64,000 nucleotides of DNA from an uncultured Flavobacterium sp. Lineage in GTDB: Bacteria; Bacteroidota; Bacteroidia; Flavobacteriales; Flavobacteriaceae. Each line of letters begins with the position of its first letter. Positions within the stretch are counted from its first letter, which is position 1. The position numbers were made by a program, and so were the translations under genes. Below are positions 23,289 to 32,471 of this stretch, piece after piece. The notes below the pieces were generated by a model. The model saw only the letters and a program-made list of their open reading frames with translations. It searched no databases and had not been told where the DNA came from. The stretch lies in NCBI RefSeq assembly GCF_951805225.1, contig NZ_OX638201.1:3410001-3474000 (forward strand), in the 5' to 3' direction.

Positions 23289-24533
23289 ATGATGCTAAAA
23301 TTATTAAGAGAAAATATCCGAATTGCTTTTGGTTCTATCAAAACACAATTATTACGAACCATACTTACCGTACTAATTATTGCAATTGGGATTACTGCTT
23401 TGGTAGGAATCCTTACTGTTGTAACGGCACTTGAAAATACTGTTTCGACCAATTTTGCTTCAATGGGAGCTAATACATTCAACATCAATCAATACGAAAA
23501 TACGGTTAGAAATCGCGGCGGAAATGAACGTGAAGTCATAAATCCAATTATTTCTTATCCCGAAGCTGTAGCTTTCAAAAACAAATACAAATATCCTTTT
23601 ACCGAAACTTCTCTTTCGTTTACGGCAACTTCTACGGCAGAAGTTAAATATTTAGACCAAAAAACAGATCCGGAAATTACTATTCTTGGCGTTGACGAAC
23701 ATTATATTGGCAACTCAGGTTTGGAAACTACATCTGGACGTTCTTTTAATCAATTTGATATTGACAACAATACTTATTCCTGCGTTGTGGGTTCTGATTT
23801 TGAAAAAGGATTATTGAAAGACGTAAACCCAATTGACAAAGTGATCTCTATTCGTGGCGCTCGTTTTAAAGTAATTGGCGTTTTAAAAGAAAAAGGATCA
23901 ACTTTTGGTCACAGTCAGGATTTACGTATTTTGATTCCTATACAAGTAGCGCGATCTTTATTTACGGCTCCAAACATTAATTATACAATGAGTGTAATGG
24001 TTTCTAAAAAAGAACTATTAGACGAAGCTGTTGATAATGCAACAAGTACAATGCGAAGAGTTCGCAAACTAAGTCCTGTTCGTGATAACAACTTTGGTAT
24101 TGGCCGAAGCGACGATTTAATCAACAGAATCCTGGGAATTACCAAATATCTTGGTTGGGCTGCCTGGATTATTTCTATAATTACAATCTTAGGATCGTCA
24201 ATTGCTTTGATGAATATTATGATTGTTTCGGTTACAGAACGTACTCGTGAAATTGGCGTTCGTAAAGCTTTGGGCGCAACCAGAATTACAATTTCTGTTC
24301 AGTTTTTTATCGAGACTTTATTAATTGGACAAATTGGAGGCTTAATCGGAATTGTATTTGGAATTTTGGTAGGTTTTGCCTTTGCAGGAATTATGAATTT
24401 TGCTTTTGTGATTCCGTGGATGGCAATTTTTGCCGCTTTTGCCACCAGTTTTATGGTTGCTATTTTTTCAGGATTATATCCTGCAATAAAAGCTTCGCAA
24501 CTTGATCCTATTGAGGCTTTGCGTTACGAATAA
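23289..24533 (+). CDS. MacB/FtsX-type ABC transporter permease
   Basis: The ATG at 23289 gives 414 residues; an in-frame TTG two codons upstream is less likely. One membrane helix near 20-43 (TILTVLIIAIGITALVGILT) is followed by a large periplasmic MacB-like domain (about 50-245). Three helices in the last 150 residues form the FtsX core, with the VTERTREIGVRKALGAT motif and the tail PIEALRYE. Such proteins work as mechanotransmission permeases for efflux or lipoprotein-type export. No ATPase gene adjoins it, so its partner must be elsewhere. It is monocistronic, with a palindromic repeat directly downstream. Confidence 0.92.
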   Translation: MMLKLLRENIRIAFGSIKTQLLRTILTVLIIAIGITALVGILTVVTALENTVSTNFASMGANTFNINQYENTVRNRGGNEREVINPIISYPEAVAFKNKYKYPFTETSLSFTATSTAEVKYLDQKTDPEITILGVDEHYIGNSGLETTSGRSFNQFDIDNNTYSCVVGSDFEKGLLKDVNPIDKVISIRGARFKVIGVLKEKGSTFGHSQDLRILIPIQVARSLFTAPNINYTMSVMVSKKELLDEAVDNATSTMRRVRKLSPVRDNNFGIGRSDDLINRILGITKYLGWAAWIISIITILGSSIALMNIMIVSVTERTREIGVRKALGATRITISVQFFIETLLIGQIGGLIGIVFGILVGFAFAGIMNFAFVIPWMAIFAAFATSFMVAIFSGLYPAIKASQLDPIEALRYE

Positions 24534-24563
24534 ATTTTAGTTTTCAGTTTCAACCTTAGCGTC

Positions 24564-24649
24564 TCCTGCAAGGTTTCCAAAACCTTGTAGGTACATATTA
24601 TCCGACATACTAAAGAACAAACCTACAAGGTTTTGGAAACCTTGCAGGA
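24564..24649. repeat. Inverted repeat with perfect 29-bp arms, overlapping prmC
   Basis: The arms at 24564-24592 and 24621-24649 are exact reverse complements separated by 28 bases. The right arm covers the last eight sense codons and the stop codon of prmC (read on the minus strand). The unit is built of AAGGTTT/AAACCTT halves and resembles a mobile palindrome. Confidence 0.85.
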
Positions 24650-25489
24650 CATCATACGATCATTATCATAAATATCTTTTCGAAGTTCTATATTTTTAAA
24701 ATCCATTTTTTCCAGTAAATCAGTCATTTCTTTTCCTAAATACTGATTGATTTCGAAATACAATTTTCCGTTTTCCAAAAAGTTCTTCTTTGCCAATTCA
24801 GCTATTTTTCGATAAAAAATCAAAGCGTCGTTATCATCTACAAAAAGTGCCAAATGTGGCTCATAATCCAGAACATTTTTTCTGATTTCTTCTTTTTCTA
24901 AATTTCGAACATATGGCGGATTTGAAACAATAACATCAAATTTACATCTCAATTCTTCTAATTCCAGAACATCCTGAAACATAAAAGTAACATCGACTTT
25001 ATTGTTTATTGCATTTCTTTTGGCTGTTTCTATTGCTTTTTTGGAAACATCAAAACCATAAACTTCAGCATTTGGAAGATTTTTAGCCAATGAAATTGCT
25101 ATACATCCGCTGCCGGTTCCGATATCAAGGATTTTTATTTTTTTAGATTTATTCTCAACAGCATTTTCATTGATAATCCATTCTACCAATTCTTCTGTTT
25201 CCGGACGGGGAATAAGAACATTCTCATTTACTTCGAAATCCAAACCATAAAAACTAGTTTTACCCAGCAAATACTGAATTGGAACTTCTTGTTTTAATTG
25301 TGCTAAAAATGAATCCCAAACCACAAAATCATTTTCAGAGAAAGTCAATTCGTGATTTAAAGCCAAGTCAATTTGTCGTAACTGATGTTTGTCTTCTAAA
25401 ATCAAATAGAAAAAACTTTCGGCTTCGTATGCATCGTAAAAAGGCGCTAATTCTTTTATAAATTGAGTACGGTATTGTTTAATTTTCAT
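24623..25489 (-). CDS. prmC: Release factor glutamine methyltransferase PrmC
   Basis: From the ATG at 25489 the enzyme has 288 residues (an upstream ATG at 25519 adds ten). It methylates the Gln of the GGQ motif in release factors. An N-terminal helical domain (about 1-90) precedes a Rossmann methyltransferase with DIGTGSGCIAIS (SAM loop) and the catalytic NPPY motif in VSNPPYVRN. The normal C-terminus ends near DNDRMM; here eight more residues (SCKVSKTL) come from the palindromic repeat at 24564-24649, so the native end was probably replaced. The gene stands alone on the minus strand. Confidence 0.94.
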   Translation of the reverse strand: MKIKQYRTQFIKELAPFYDAYEAESFFYLILEDKHQLRQIDLALNHELTFSENDFVVWDSFLAQLKQEVPIQYLLGKTSFYGLDFEVNENVLIPRPETEELVEWIINENAVENKSKKIKILDIGTGSGCIAISLAKNLPNAEVYGFDVSKKAIETAKRNAINNKVDVTFMFQDVLELEELRCKFDVIVSNPPYVRNLEKEEIRKNVLDYEPHLALFVDDNDALIFYRKIAELAKKNFLENGKLYFEINQYLGKEMTDLLEKMDFKNIELRKDIYDNDRMMSCKVSKTL

Positions 25490-25575
25490 CCCCGGTGTTT
25501 GAGTATTACTTTTCAGCAAAAGCTAATTTTCTTTTCAATTAAGTATTGTAAAACCTAGTTTATTATATTTTTATT

Positions 25576-26061
25576 TTACAACACTTTCAACATCCAAACC
25601 GGACAAGAACTATGCCCAGTATTGCCTAATGGTGCATCTAAATACTCAAAACCTGATTTTTTATATAATTTTTGAGCAGCGTGCATAAAAGGCATTGTCT
25701 CGATATAACATTTTTCGAAACCAAATTTTCTGGCTTCGTCTAGACATGTTTCCATCATTTTACTTCCAATTCCTAAACCTCGTGTTTCGGGCAAAAAATA
25801 CATCTTTTGCAATTCACTAATTTTCGGATCTCCATTCTCTAAAGCTGCAATTCCTGCGCAACCCACAATTTCTCCTTCATTTTCAACTACAAAATAAGCC
25901 GATTTGGGCTTGTTATATTCTTCAAACATTAAATCTAAATACGGATCTTCGTAAGCTGTACCTACTTTTGGAATTTCCATTTCATCAAAAACTGATCGTA
26001 TTAATTTTGCAACTGCTTGATTGTCTTCTTTTTTTATTAATCTAATAACCCAATTTTTCAT
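25576..26061 (-). CDS. GNAT acetyltransferase
   Basis: The product has 161 residues of the Acetyltransf_1 fold. The acetyl-CoA loop is at PETRGLGIGSKMM (about 92-105), and the final beta strands contain the common MHAAQKLYKKSGFEYLDAPL. The substrate cannot be identified; N-acyltransferases of this layout act on amines or protein N-termini. It is transcribed alone from the minus strand, divergent from ribD; its promoter must lie in the 107-bp gap shared with ribD. Confidence 0.88.
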   Translation of the reverse strand: MKNWVIRLIKKEDNQAVAKLIRSVFDEMEIPKVGTAYEDPYLDLMFEEYNKPKSAYFVVENEGEIVGCAGIAALENGDPKISELQKMYFLPETRGLGIGSKMMETCLDEARKFGFEKCYIETMPFMHAAQKLYKKSGFEYLDAPLGNTGHSSCPVWMLKVL

Positions 26062-26156
26062 ATTTCTTTATTCATGCGACATATATACAAAAGTAAAATA
26101 CTTTTTTGATAGTTCCTTAACTAGTCCAATAACTATATGGACTAAACAAAAATAAC

Positions 26157-26171
26157 TACTTTTGTACCGTG
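26157..26171 (+). promoter_or_regulatory. ribD -7 element at the start codon
   Basis: TACTTTTG at 26157-26164 ends only 4 bases before the GTG start at 26169. Transcription from this box should begin at or within a base or two of the start codon, which would make the mRNA leaderless. A -33 box is not evident. Confidence 0.5.
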
Positions 26172-27218
26172 AATATACATGAAAAATATATAAAACGCTG
26201 CATAGAATTGGCACAAAATGGCTTTGGAACTACATATCCAAATCCAATGGTTGGAAGTGTAATTGTTTATGAAGGCAAAATTATTGGCGAAGGCTGGCAT
26301 AAAAAAGCCGGAGAACCTCATGCGGAAGTCAACGCAATTCGATCTGTAAAGGATAAATCGCTATTGAAAAAAGCTACTATTTATGTGAGTTTAGAACCAT
26401 GCAGCCATTTTGGAAAAACTCCTCCTTGTTGCGATTTAATTATCGAACACAAAATTCCGAATGTAGTTGTGGGAACTGTTGATCCTAATGAAAAAGTGGC
26501 AGGAAACGGAATTAAAAAATTAATTGCTTCTGGAGCGAATGTTGTCCTTGGTGTTTTAGAAAAAGAATGCAATGAACTCAACAAACGTTTCTTTACTTTT
26601 CATCAGAAAAAAAGACCTTACATTATATTAAAGTGGGCCGAAAGTCAAGATGGCTTTTTATCTCCAGAAAAAGAAGCGAATCAGGATCGAAAACCTATTT
26701 GGATCACAAATCAATATTCGAGACAATTGGTTCATAAATGGCGCAGTGAAGAACAGGCAATATTAGTAGGAACAAAAACCGTTATTGATGACAATCCAAA
26801 GTTAAATGTTAGGGATTGGGCAGGAAATAATCCTGTGAGAGTTGTTTTGGACCAAAATAACAGGATTTCAAAAGATAGCTTTGTTTTTGATAACAGTGTA
26901 AAAACCATCATATTTACAAAATCAGAAATTAACTTTCCCTCAGAAAACACTACCTTTGAGAGAATTGATTTTAACGAAAATATGATACCGTCGATTTTGT
27001 CCGTTTTATACCAAAATCAAATTCAGTCTATAATTATAGAAGGCGGTTTACAGACTTTGCAATCTTTTATAGATCAAAATATTTGGGATGAAGCCCGCAT
27101 TTTTGTTGGAAAAGCAATTTTCGAAAACGGAACAAAAGCACCGATTCTTCAGAAGAAAAATGTAACGAAAACTTACATTCAAAATGACGAATTAATAAAT
27201 GTTAGAAATCATGATTGA
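26169..27218 (+). CDS. ribD: Riboflavin biosynthesis deaminase/reductase RibD
   Basis: The 349-residue bifunctional enzyme catalyses two successive steps of riboflavin synthesis: deamination of the pyrimidine ring and NADPH reduction of the ribose. The zinc deaminase domain (about 1-145) has the HAE motif (His51, Glu53) and Cys78/Cys87 in PCSHFGKTPPC. The reductase domain follows to the end. Start: a GTG at 26169, because the TAnnTTTG box ends 4 bases before it and no ATG fits in frame. The next gene overlaps the ribD stop codon. Confidence 0.95.
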   Translation: MNIHEKYIKRCIELAQNGFGTTYPNPMVGSVIVYEGKIIGEGWHKKAGEPHAEVNAIRSVKDKSLLKKATIYVSLEPCSHFGKTPPCCDLIIEHKIPNVVVGTVDPNEKVAGNGIKKLIASGANVVLGVLEKECNELNKRFFTFHQKKRPYIILKWAESQDGFLSPEKEANQDRKPIWITNQYSRQLVHKWRSEEQAILVGTKTVIDDNPKLNVRDWAGNNPVRVVLDQNNRISKDSFVFDNSVKTIIFTKSEINFPSENTTFERIDFNENMIPSILSVLYQNQIQSIIIEGGLQTLQSFIDQNIWDEARIFVGKAIFENGTKAPILQKKNVTKTYIQNDELINVRNHD

Positions 27219-27813
27219 TACTATAATTTTTGACTTTGGAGACATTTTTATCAATTTAGATAAACAGGCAACTATTTCGGGATTACAGAAATTAGGAATG
27301 ACGGAATGGAATTCAGAATTGGATCGTTTGAATCTTTTGTTTGAAACCGGAGATATTTCGCATGATGATTTTTTAGCAGGTTTTCAAAAAGAACTTCCAA
27401 ATGCATCTATCGAAGAAATTCTTGAAGCGTGGAATGCGGTTTTGGCAGATTTCCCTTTATACCGATTAGAGTTTTTACAAATGCTTACTAAAAAATACCG
27501 CCTATTTTTATTAAGCAACACAGATTCGATTCATATTGAAACTTTCGAAAATAAAAGCGGAATCTCATTTTATAGTGATTTCTATCAATGTTTTGAAAAA
27601 GTCTATTTTTCTTTTGAAATTGGAATGCGAAAACCAAATGCGGATGTTTTTCAATATGTAATCAATAAACATGAATTATCTCCAAAACGAACTTTATTTG
27701 TAGATGATAAAAAAGAAAATACAGATGCTGCAGCTGCTTTAGGACTTCATGTCTGGAATTTGCAAGTTGGTCAGGAAGATGTTGTTGATTTATTTGATAA
27801 AAAAATATTGTAG
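27211..27813 (+). CDS. HAD hydrolase (haloacid dehalogenase-like phosphatase)
   Basis: From the ATG at 27211 the product has 200 residues. The nucleophile region reads FDFGDIFINLD, and the Thr/Ser motif lies in LFLLSNTDS. Lys is in MRKPNADVF and the metal motif in FVDDKKENTDAAAALG, the canonical HAD set. The nucleophile motif is DFGD with Gly before the second Asp, as in some epoxide-hydrolase-type members. It overlaps the ribD stop by 8 bp, so the two are translationally coupled. It may dephosphorylate a flavin precursor, for example the RibD product, which needs an unnamed phosphatase; that link is inference from position. Confidence 0.85.
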   Translation: MIDTIIFDFGDIFINLDKQATISGLQKLGMTEWNSELDRLNLLFETGDISHDDFLAGFQKELPNASIEEILEAWNAVLADFPLYRLEFLQMLTKKYRLFLLSNTDSIHIETFENKSGISFYSDFYQCFEKVYFSFEIGMRKPNADVFQYVINKHELSPKRTLFVDDKKENTDAAAALGLHVWNLQVGQEDVVDLFDKKIL

Positions 27814-27960
27814 CAGCTTAACCGCAAAGTTCGCAAAGAAATTACGCAAAGTTCGCCACGAACAGCTTTGCGAACTTTTTTAAGCTAATTACGAACACAC
27901 CAAAAAATACACTTTGCGTGCTTTGCGGTAAAATTAATGCTGTGGCTAAAAAACATTAAA
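27814..27960. repeat. Dispersed CTTTGCG-type repeat
   Basis: CCGCAAAGTTCGCAAAG at 27820-27840 and CTTTGCGAAC / CTTTGCGGT elements at 27860-27930 form pairing units related to the direct repeats at 21395-21620, here in reversed order. The stretch fills the gap between the HAD and YigZ genes. Confidence 0.6.
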
Positions 27961-27980
27961 CATAATTTAGAAATTTACTT

Positions 27981-28613
27981 TTGGAATATAACGATACGTA
28001 CCAAACCATTGCTTTTGAATCTGAAGAAGTTCTTTTTAAAGAAAAAGGAAGCAAGTTCTTTGGCTATGCTTTTCCTATAGAAAGCGAGGATGAAGTAAAA
28101 CCTATTATCGAAAATCTTAAAAAGCAACATCCGCACGCAGTACATTTTTGTTATGCTTATCAATTAGGCTCAGCTCCAAAAATTTCTTATCGTGCCAATG
28201 ATGATGGTGAACCAAGCAATACAGCTGGCGCTCCTATTTATGGACAAATACAATCTTTTGGGCTAACTAACGTTCTTGTAGTTGTGGTTCGGATTTTTGG
28301 AGGCGTTAAATTAGGTGTTGGCGGTTTGATTGCTGCGTATAAAACAACTGCACAATTGACTCTTGAAATTTGTGAAATTGTCGAAAAAACAATTGATGTT
28401 CAGTTTTTAATCTCTTTTGATTATAAAAACATGAACAAAGTAATGCGAGTTATTAAAGAGAAAAAACTGGAAATCACGTTTCAGGAAATGGAAATCGATG
28501 AAGATTCCGGACTTCCAATTGGTAAAATATCGACAAAAACGCGCAAAAAAAATGCCGAATCTATATTCGACATTTTTGATTTAATGTTTGAAATCGACAT
28601 TAAAATTATCTAA
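27981..28613 (+). CDS. YigZ/IMPACT-family protein
   Basis: The product has 210 residues with the UPF0029 N-terminal domain (signature RANDDGEPSNTAGAPI near 72-87) and a ferredoxin-like C-terminal domain. Family members are linked to ribosome or translation control, without a proven reaction in bacteria. The start is taken as a TTG at 27981 because it matches relatives (EYNDTYQTI). TACTTTTG at 27976-27983 includes this TTG, so either the promoter or the start codon must be reconsidered. It is transcribed separately from the HAD gene. Confidence 0.85.
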   Translation: MEYNDTYQTIAFESEEVLFKEKGSKFFGYAFPIESEDEVKPIIENLKKQHPHAVHFCYAYQLGSAPKISYRANDDGEPSNTAGAPIYGQIQSFGLTNVLVVVVRIFGGVKLGVGGLIAAYKTTAQLTLEICEIVEKTIDVQFLISFDYKNMNKVMRVIKEKKLEITFQEMEIDEDSGLPIGKISTKTRKKNAESIFDIFDLMFEIDIKII

Positions 28614-28644
28614 ATTAACATTAAAACATACCTCGTTTTAACAA

Positions 28645-29049
28645 TTACACAAGTGTTTTAAACAATTCTAAAATGTAATCTGGAGGTGCTGTTGGACGAC
28701 CTGTTTTTAACGAAATAAATACTAAAATAAACACTGCAGTTGTTAATAACTCATTCGCCTCATTATAGATTGCGCAGTCGAATTCAATCTTAACAGATGA
28801 TTGACTTTTGAAAGTAGTATGAATCGTTAAGAGCTCATCATAACGCGCCGATTTTTTATAATTTATTTGCATAGAAACAATTGGTAATCCAATTCCGCTT
28901 TCTTCCATACTTTTATACGAAATCCCTTTATTTCTAAGCCATTCCACTCGTCCAATCTCAAAATATGGGATATAATTTCCGTGATAAACGACTCCCATTT
29001 GGTCAGTTTCTGAGTAACGAACACGTACTTGCGTTTGATGATTTTTCAT
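28645..29049 (-). CDS. Acyl-CoA thioesterase, YbgC-like hotdog fold
   Basis: This 134-residue hotdog thioesterase carries the family motif around YSETDQMGVVYHGNY (residues 12-26), with the catalytic Asp16 in the expected place. It hydrolyses acyl-CoA thioesters; the chain-length preference is unknown. It is encoded alone on the minus strand, divergent from dnaA, with a 186-bp AT-rich gap. Confidence 0.92.
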   Translation of the reverse strand: MKNHQTQVRVRYSETDQMGVVYHGNYIPYFEIGRVEWLRNKGISYKSMEESGIGLPIVSMQINYKKSARYDELLTIHTTFKSQSSVKIEFDCAIYNEANELLTTAVFILVFISLKTGRPTAPPDYILELFKTLV

Positions 29050-29235
29050 TATTTATCGATTAAAAAAATTAACTAAAAAAAGTTTACTTACAACTTTTTT
29101 TTATAAAATTAGAGGGCAAAATATTTTTTTTTACAGAAATTTGTTCACATATTTGTTATCCCGAAATACGGAATAAAATTGCTCCTTTTTTATTAGGAGA
29201 ATCTTTATCAATAATAAAAAAATTTATTTGAATCT

Positions 29236-30663
29236 ATGACTAAAACTGCTCAATCGGTATGGGAAAACTGTTTGTCTTTTATAAAGGACAATATTCAAGA
29301 TCAAGCATACAAAACTTGGTTCGAACCAATCAAATCAGTTGAGCTAACCGACAACGCATTATATATTCAAGTACCAAGTAAATTTTTCTACGAATGGCTA
29401 GAAGAACATTACGTAAAATTATTGAAAGTTGCGCTTACCAAAGAACTGGGAAAAAACGCAAAGTTACTCTATAAAATTAAAATGGAGAACACTTATGGTA
29501 ATAAACAACCGTTTACCGAACAGTTGCCAAGTGCCAACAGAGTGCCAATGAAACCGCAAGAGGTTGATGCTCCGTTTAAAAACTTAAATCCTGAACTTAA
29601 AAATCCGTTTGTAATTCCTGGAATTAGAAATCTAAAAATTGAATCGCAGTTAAATGCAAATTATAGTTTTGACAATTTCTTAGAAGGAGATTCAAACCGT
29701 TTGGCTCGCTCTGCAGGTATGGCTGTAGCTAATAAACCTGGAGGAACATCATTTAATCCGTTATTGATTTTTGGTGGAGTTGGTTTAGGAAAAACGCACT
29801 TAGCACATGCTATAGGTGTTGAAGTAAAAGATAAATATCCTGAAAAAACGGTTTTATATATTTCTGCCGAAATTTTCACACAACAATATATTGATTCGGT
29901 AAAAAAGAATAATCGTAATGATTTTATTCACTTTTACCAATTGATCGACGTTTTGATTATTGATGACGTTCAGTTTTTATCTGGAAAATCAGGAACTCAG
30001 GACGTATTTTTCCATATTTTCAATTATTTACATCAAAACGGAAAACAGGTAATTTTGACTTCGGACAAAGCTCCTGTTGACATGCAAGATATAGAACAAC
30101 GTTTATTATCTCGTTTTAAATGGGGATTATCTGCTGAATTACATCAGCCGGATTATGAAACCAGAATTTCGATCTTAAAAAACATTTTATATCGTGATGG
30201 TGTTGAAATGCCGGAAGACATTATTGAATATGTTGCCCGTAACATTAAATCAAATGTTAGAGAACTTGAAGGCGCAATTATTTCATTAATCGCACAATCT
30301 TCTTTCAATAAAAAAGAAGTTACGATTGAATTAGCTAAAAGCGTTGTAGAGAAATTTGTTAAAAACGTTAAGAGAGAAATCTCTATCGATTATATTCAAA
30401 AAATTGTGTCTGATTATTTTCAGTTGGATATTGAAACACTTCAATCTAAAACCAGAAAGAGACATGTTGTTCAAGCGAGACAATTGGCAATGTTTTTTGC
30501 AAAGAAATTTACCAAAGCTTCTTTGGCAAACATTGGTTCACAAATTGGAGATCGTGATCACGCAACCGTATTACACGCTTGTAAAACTGTTGACAATCTA
30601 GTTTCTACAGACAAACAATTCAAGAAATTTGTCGAAGACATCAACAAAAAATTAACGCTATAA
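29236..30663 (+). CDS. dnaA: Chromosomal replication initiator DnaA
   Basis: The 475-residue initiator binds DnaA boxes and opens the origin. Domain I spans about 1-90, a linker follows, and domain III (AAA+) has Walker A GGVGLGKTH and Walker B LIIDDVQFL. Domain IV (about 370-475) carries the DnaA signature GDRDHATVLHACKTV. In F. johnsoniae dnaA marks the numbering origin, but the upstream gap (29050-29235) shows no clear DnaA-box cluster, so oriC is probably not there. The low-molecular-weight phosphatase gene starts 9 bp after the stop. Confidence 0.97.
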   Translation: MTKTAQSVWENCLSFIKDNIQDQAYKTWFEPIKSVELTDNALYIQVPSKFFYEWLEEHYVKLLKVALTKELGKNAKLLYKIKMENTYGNKQPFTEQLPSANRVPMKPQEVDAPFKNLNPELKNPFVIPGIRNLKIESQLNANYSFDNFLEGDSNRLARSAGMAVANKPGGTSFNPLLIFGGVGLGKTHLAHAIGVEVKDKYPEKTVLYISAEIFTQQYIDSVKKNNRNDFIHFYQLIDVLIIDDVQFLSGKSGTQDVFFHIFNYLHQNGKQVILTSDKAPVDMQDIEQRLLSRFKWGLSAELHQPDYETRISILKNILYRDGVEMPEDIIEYVARNIKSNVRELEGAIISLIAQSSFNKKEVTIELAKSVVEKFVKNVKREISIDYIQKIVSDYFQLDIETLQSKTRKRHVVQARQLAMFFAKKFTKASLANIGSQIGDRDHATVLHACKTVDNLVSTDKQFKKFVEDINKKLTL

Positions 30664-30672
30664 ACGCGAATC

Positions 30673-31140
30673 ATGCCAGTAAAAGTTTTAATGGTTTGTT
30701 TGGGCAATATTTGCAGATCGCCTTTAGCCGAAGGAATTTTAGCTTCAAAATTACCAAACAACATTTTTGTAGTTGATTCTGCAGGAACCGGATCCTGGCA
30801 CGTAGGTCATTCACCAGACAAACGTTCTATTGCTGTTGCCACAAAAAACGGCATAAACATTCAAAATCAAAAAGGAAGACAATTTCAAACTTCAGATTTT
30901 GAAAATTTTGACTATATATATGTTATGGATAATTCTAATTATCGTGACGTAATTCATCTTGCAAAAACAGAAGAACACAAAAACAAAGTTCATCTTATTC
31001 TAAACGAATTGTTTCCAGATGAAAATGTAGATGTACCCGATCCATACTTTGGTGTTGCTAATGGTTTTGACAATGTATATCAAATGCTTGATGAAGTAAC
31101 GGACATAATCGCAAAAAAACTCATCCAAAAACACTCATAA
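30673..31140 (+). CDS. Low-molecular-weight protein tyrosine phosphatase
   Basis: The 155-residue phosphatase has the CX5R loop CLGNICRSP (nucleophile Cys9, Arg15) and the general acid in VPDPYFG. It acts on phosphotyrosine proteins in the cytosol; in other bacteria relatives control exopolysaccharide kinases. It lies 9 bp after dnaA and so may be co-transcribed with it. The dnaA-phosphatase-methyltransferase order matches the F. johnsoniae genome start as remembered. Confidence 0.93.
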   Translation: MPVKVLMVCLGNICRSPLAEGILASKLPNNIFVVDSAGTGSWHVGHSPDKRSIAVATKNGINIQNQKGRQFQTSDFENFDYIYVMDNSNYRDVIHLAKTEEHKNKVHLILNELFPDENVDVPDPYFGVANGFDNVYQMLDEVTDIIAKKLIQKHS

Positions 31141-31231
31141 TTAATTCTTTTCATTTTTTCTTTTAAGAGAATTATGAAAAGAAATTTCTATTTTTATAAA
31201 ATTCGTTTTACAAACTATAAAAAAACGCCAC

Positions 31232-31945
31232 ATGAAACTTCTAGGAAAATTATATTTAATTCCAACTACAATGGGCGAAAGTGATCCAATGGACGTTTTA
31301 CCGCAAACAGTAAAAAGAAGCATTGATTTTATAGATCATTACATTGTTGAAAACGAAAAAACTGCCAGAAAATCCATAAAAGCTGTTTCTCCTGAGAAAA
31401 AACAATCAGAACTTATACTTTTTACACTCAATAAACGTACAGAATCAAGTGAACATTTAGATTTCATAAAACCTTTATTAGAAGGAAAAAATGTTGGACT
31501 AATGAGCGAAGCCGGTTGTCCCGGTGTTGCTGATCCTGGTGCTGTTATCGTGAAATTGGCACATGAAAAAGGTATTCAGGTTGTTCCTTTAGTTGGACCT
31601 TCTTCTATATTATTAGCAATGATGGCTTCAGGAATGAATGGTCAAAGTTTTACCTTCAACGGATATTTACCTATTGATAAAGACGAGAAAAAATCAGCAT
31701 TGAAACATTTTGAGAAATTATCTCAGGATAAAAATCAATCTCAAATTTTTATCGAAACTCCATATAGAAACAATAAATTGGTTGAAGATATTTTGCAAAT
31801 CGTAAATCCTTCGACTCATCTTTGTATTGCAACTGACATTACACTTCCAACAGAATTTATTAAGACAATGCGTGTTTCTGACTGGAAAAAGTTGAAAGTT
31901 GATTTACATAATCGACCAACGATTTTCATTATTCATAAAATGTAA
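31232..31945 (+). CDS. Tetrapyrrole-methylase-fold SAM methyltransferase (RsmI-related)
   Basis: The 237-residue protein has the TP_methylase fold: GKLYLIPTTMGESDPMDVLP at the N-terminus, the SAM loop GLMSEAGCPGVADPG, and LVGPSSILLAMMASGMNGQSFTFNG. It resembles RsmI, which methylates C1402 of 16S rRNA, but is shorter and lacks the RsmI C-terminal region, so it is likely a paralogue with another or unknown target. It lies 91 bp after the phosphatase gene. Confidence 0.85.
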   Translation: MKLLGKLYLIPTTMGESDPMDVLPQTVKRSIDFIDHYIVENEKTARKSIKAVSPEKKQSELILFTLNKRTESSEHLDFIKPLLEGKNVGLMSEAGCPGVADPGAVIVKLAHEKGIQVVPLVGPSSILLAMMASGMNGQSFTFNGYLPIDKDEKKSALKHFEKLSQDKNQSQIFIETPYRNNKLVEDILQIVNPSTHLCIATDITLPTEFIKTMRVSDWKKLKVDLHNRPTIFIIHKM

Positions 31946-31967
31946 AAACTTAAGTCCGATCATTATT

Positions 31968-32408
31968 ATGAAAAACTTTTTGATGCTAATTTTAATTTTT
32001 GCTGTTCAAAAAACATTTTCTCAAAAGGAAAACATAAAAATTTGCAAAACTCCAAAATCACAAACTGAAGCTATTAATAAGGATGGAAATGAAATTTATA
32101 ATCCTCTAGATACAGAAATAAAACCAGAATTTCCCGGAGGACAGCAAGCACTTGATAAATTCATTGAAGAAAATTATAAAAAACCAAAAGATAAAACACT
32201 TAAAGGAAACGTATATCTGACTTTTATAATAGAAAAAGATGGTTCATTAAGCGATATTAAAGTATTAAGAGATATTGGTTCTGGAACTGGCGCTGAAGCT
32301 ATTCGTATTTTAAAGACTTCTCCAAATTGGATTCCTGGAAAACAAAACAACAATGTGGTTAGAACTTTATATTCATTACCAATTTCTATAAATAATTTCT
32401 TAAAGTAA
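31968..32408 (+). CDS. TonB C-terminal-domain protein
   Basis: The ATG at 31968 gives 146 residues with a signal peptide (MKNFLMLILIFAVQKTFSQ); an ATG at 31899 in the same frame is inside the previous gene and unlikely. Residues about 70-140 form a TonB CTD (GNVYLTFIIEKDGSLSDIKV, then AIRILKTSPNWIPGKQNN and YSLPISI). With only a signal peptide and no long Pro-rich linker it is a small periplasmic TonB-like unit rather than a full TonB. Partners are unknown. It follows the methyltransferase gene by 22 bp. Confidence 0.8.
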   Translation: MKNFLMLILIFAVQKTFSQKENIKICKTPKSQTEAINKDGNEIYNPLDTEIKPEFPGGQQALDKFIEENYKKPKDKTLKGNVYLTFIIEKDGSLSDIKVLRDIGSGTGAEAIRILKTSPNWIPGKQNNNVVRTLYSLPISINNFLK

Positions 32409-32471
32409 TTATTCAAAAAAATAAAATTTGCCTTATATTGTACTCAAAAGTTTTCCCTAATCAAACTTAAG

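Noticed and set aside
29050..29235. Possible replication origin upstream of dnaA
   Set aside because: Only a weak TTATCCC was seen; a cluster of TTATCCACA-type boxes is absent. A perfect TTATCCACA at 63987-63995 is a single copy inside a coding region.
31899..31967. Longer N-terminus for the TonB-like protein
   Set aside because: It overlaps the methyltransferase gene and precedes a complete signal peptide that starts at 31968.
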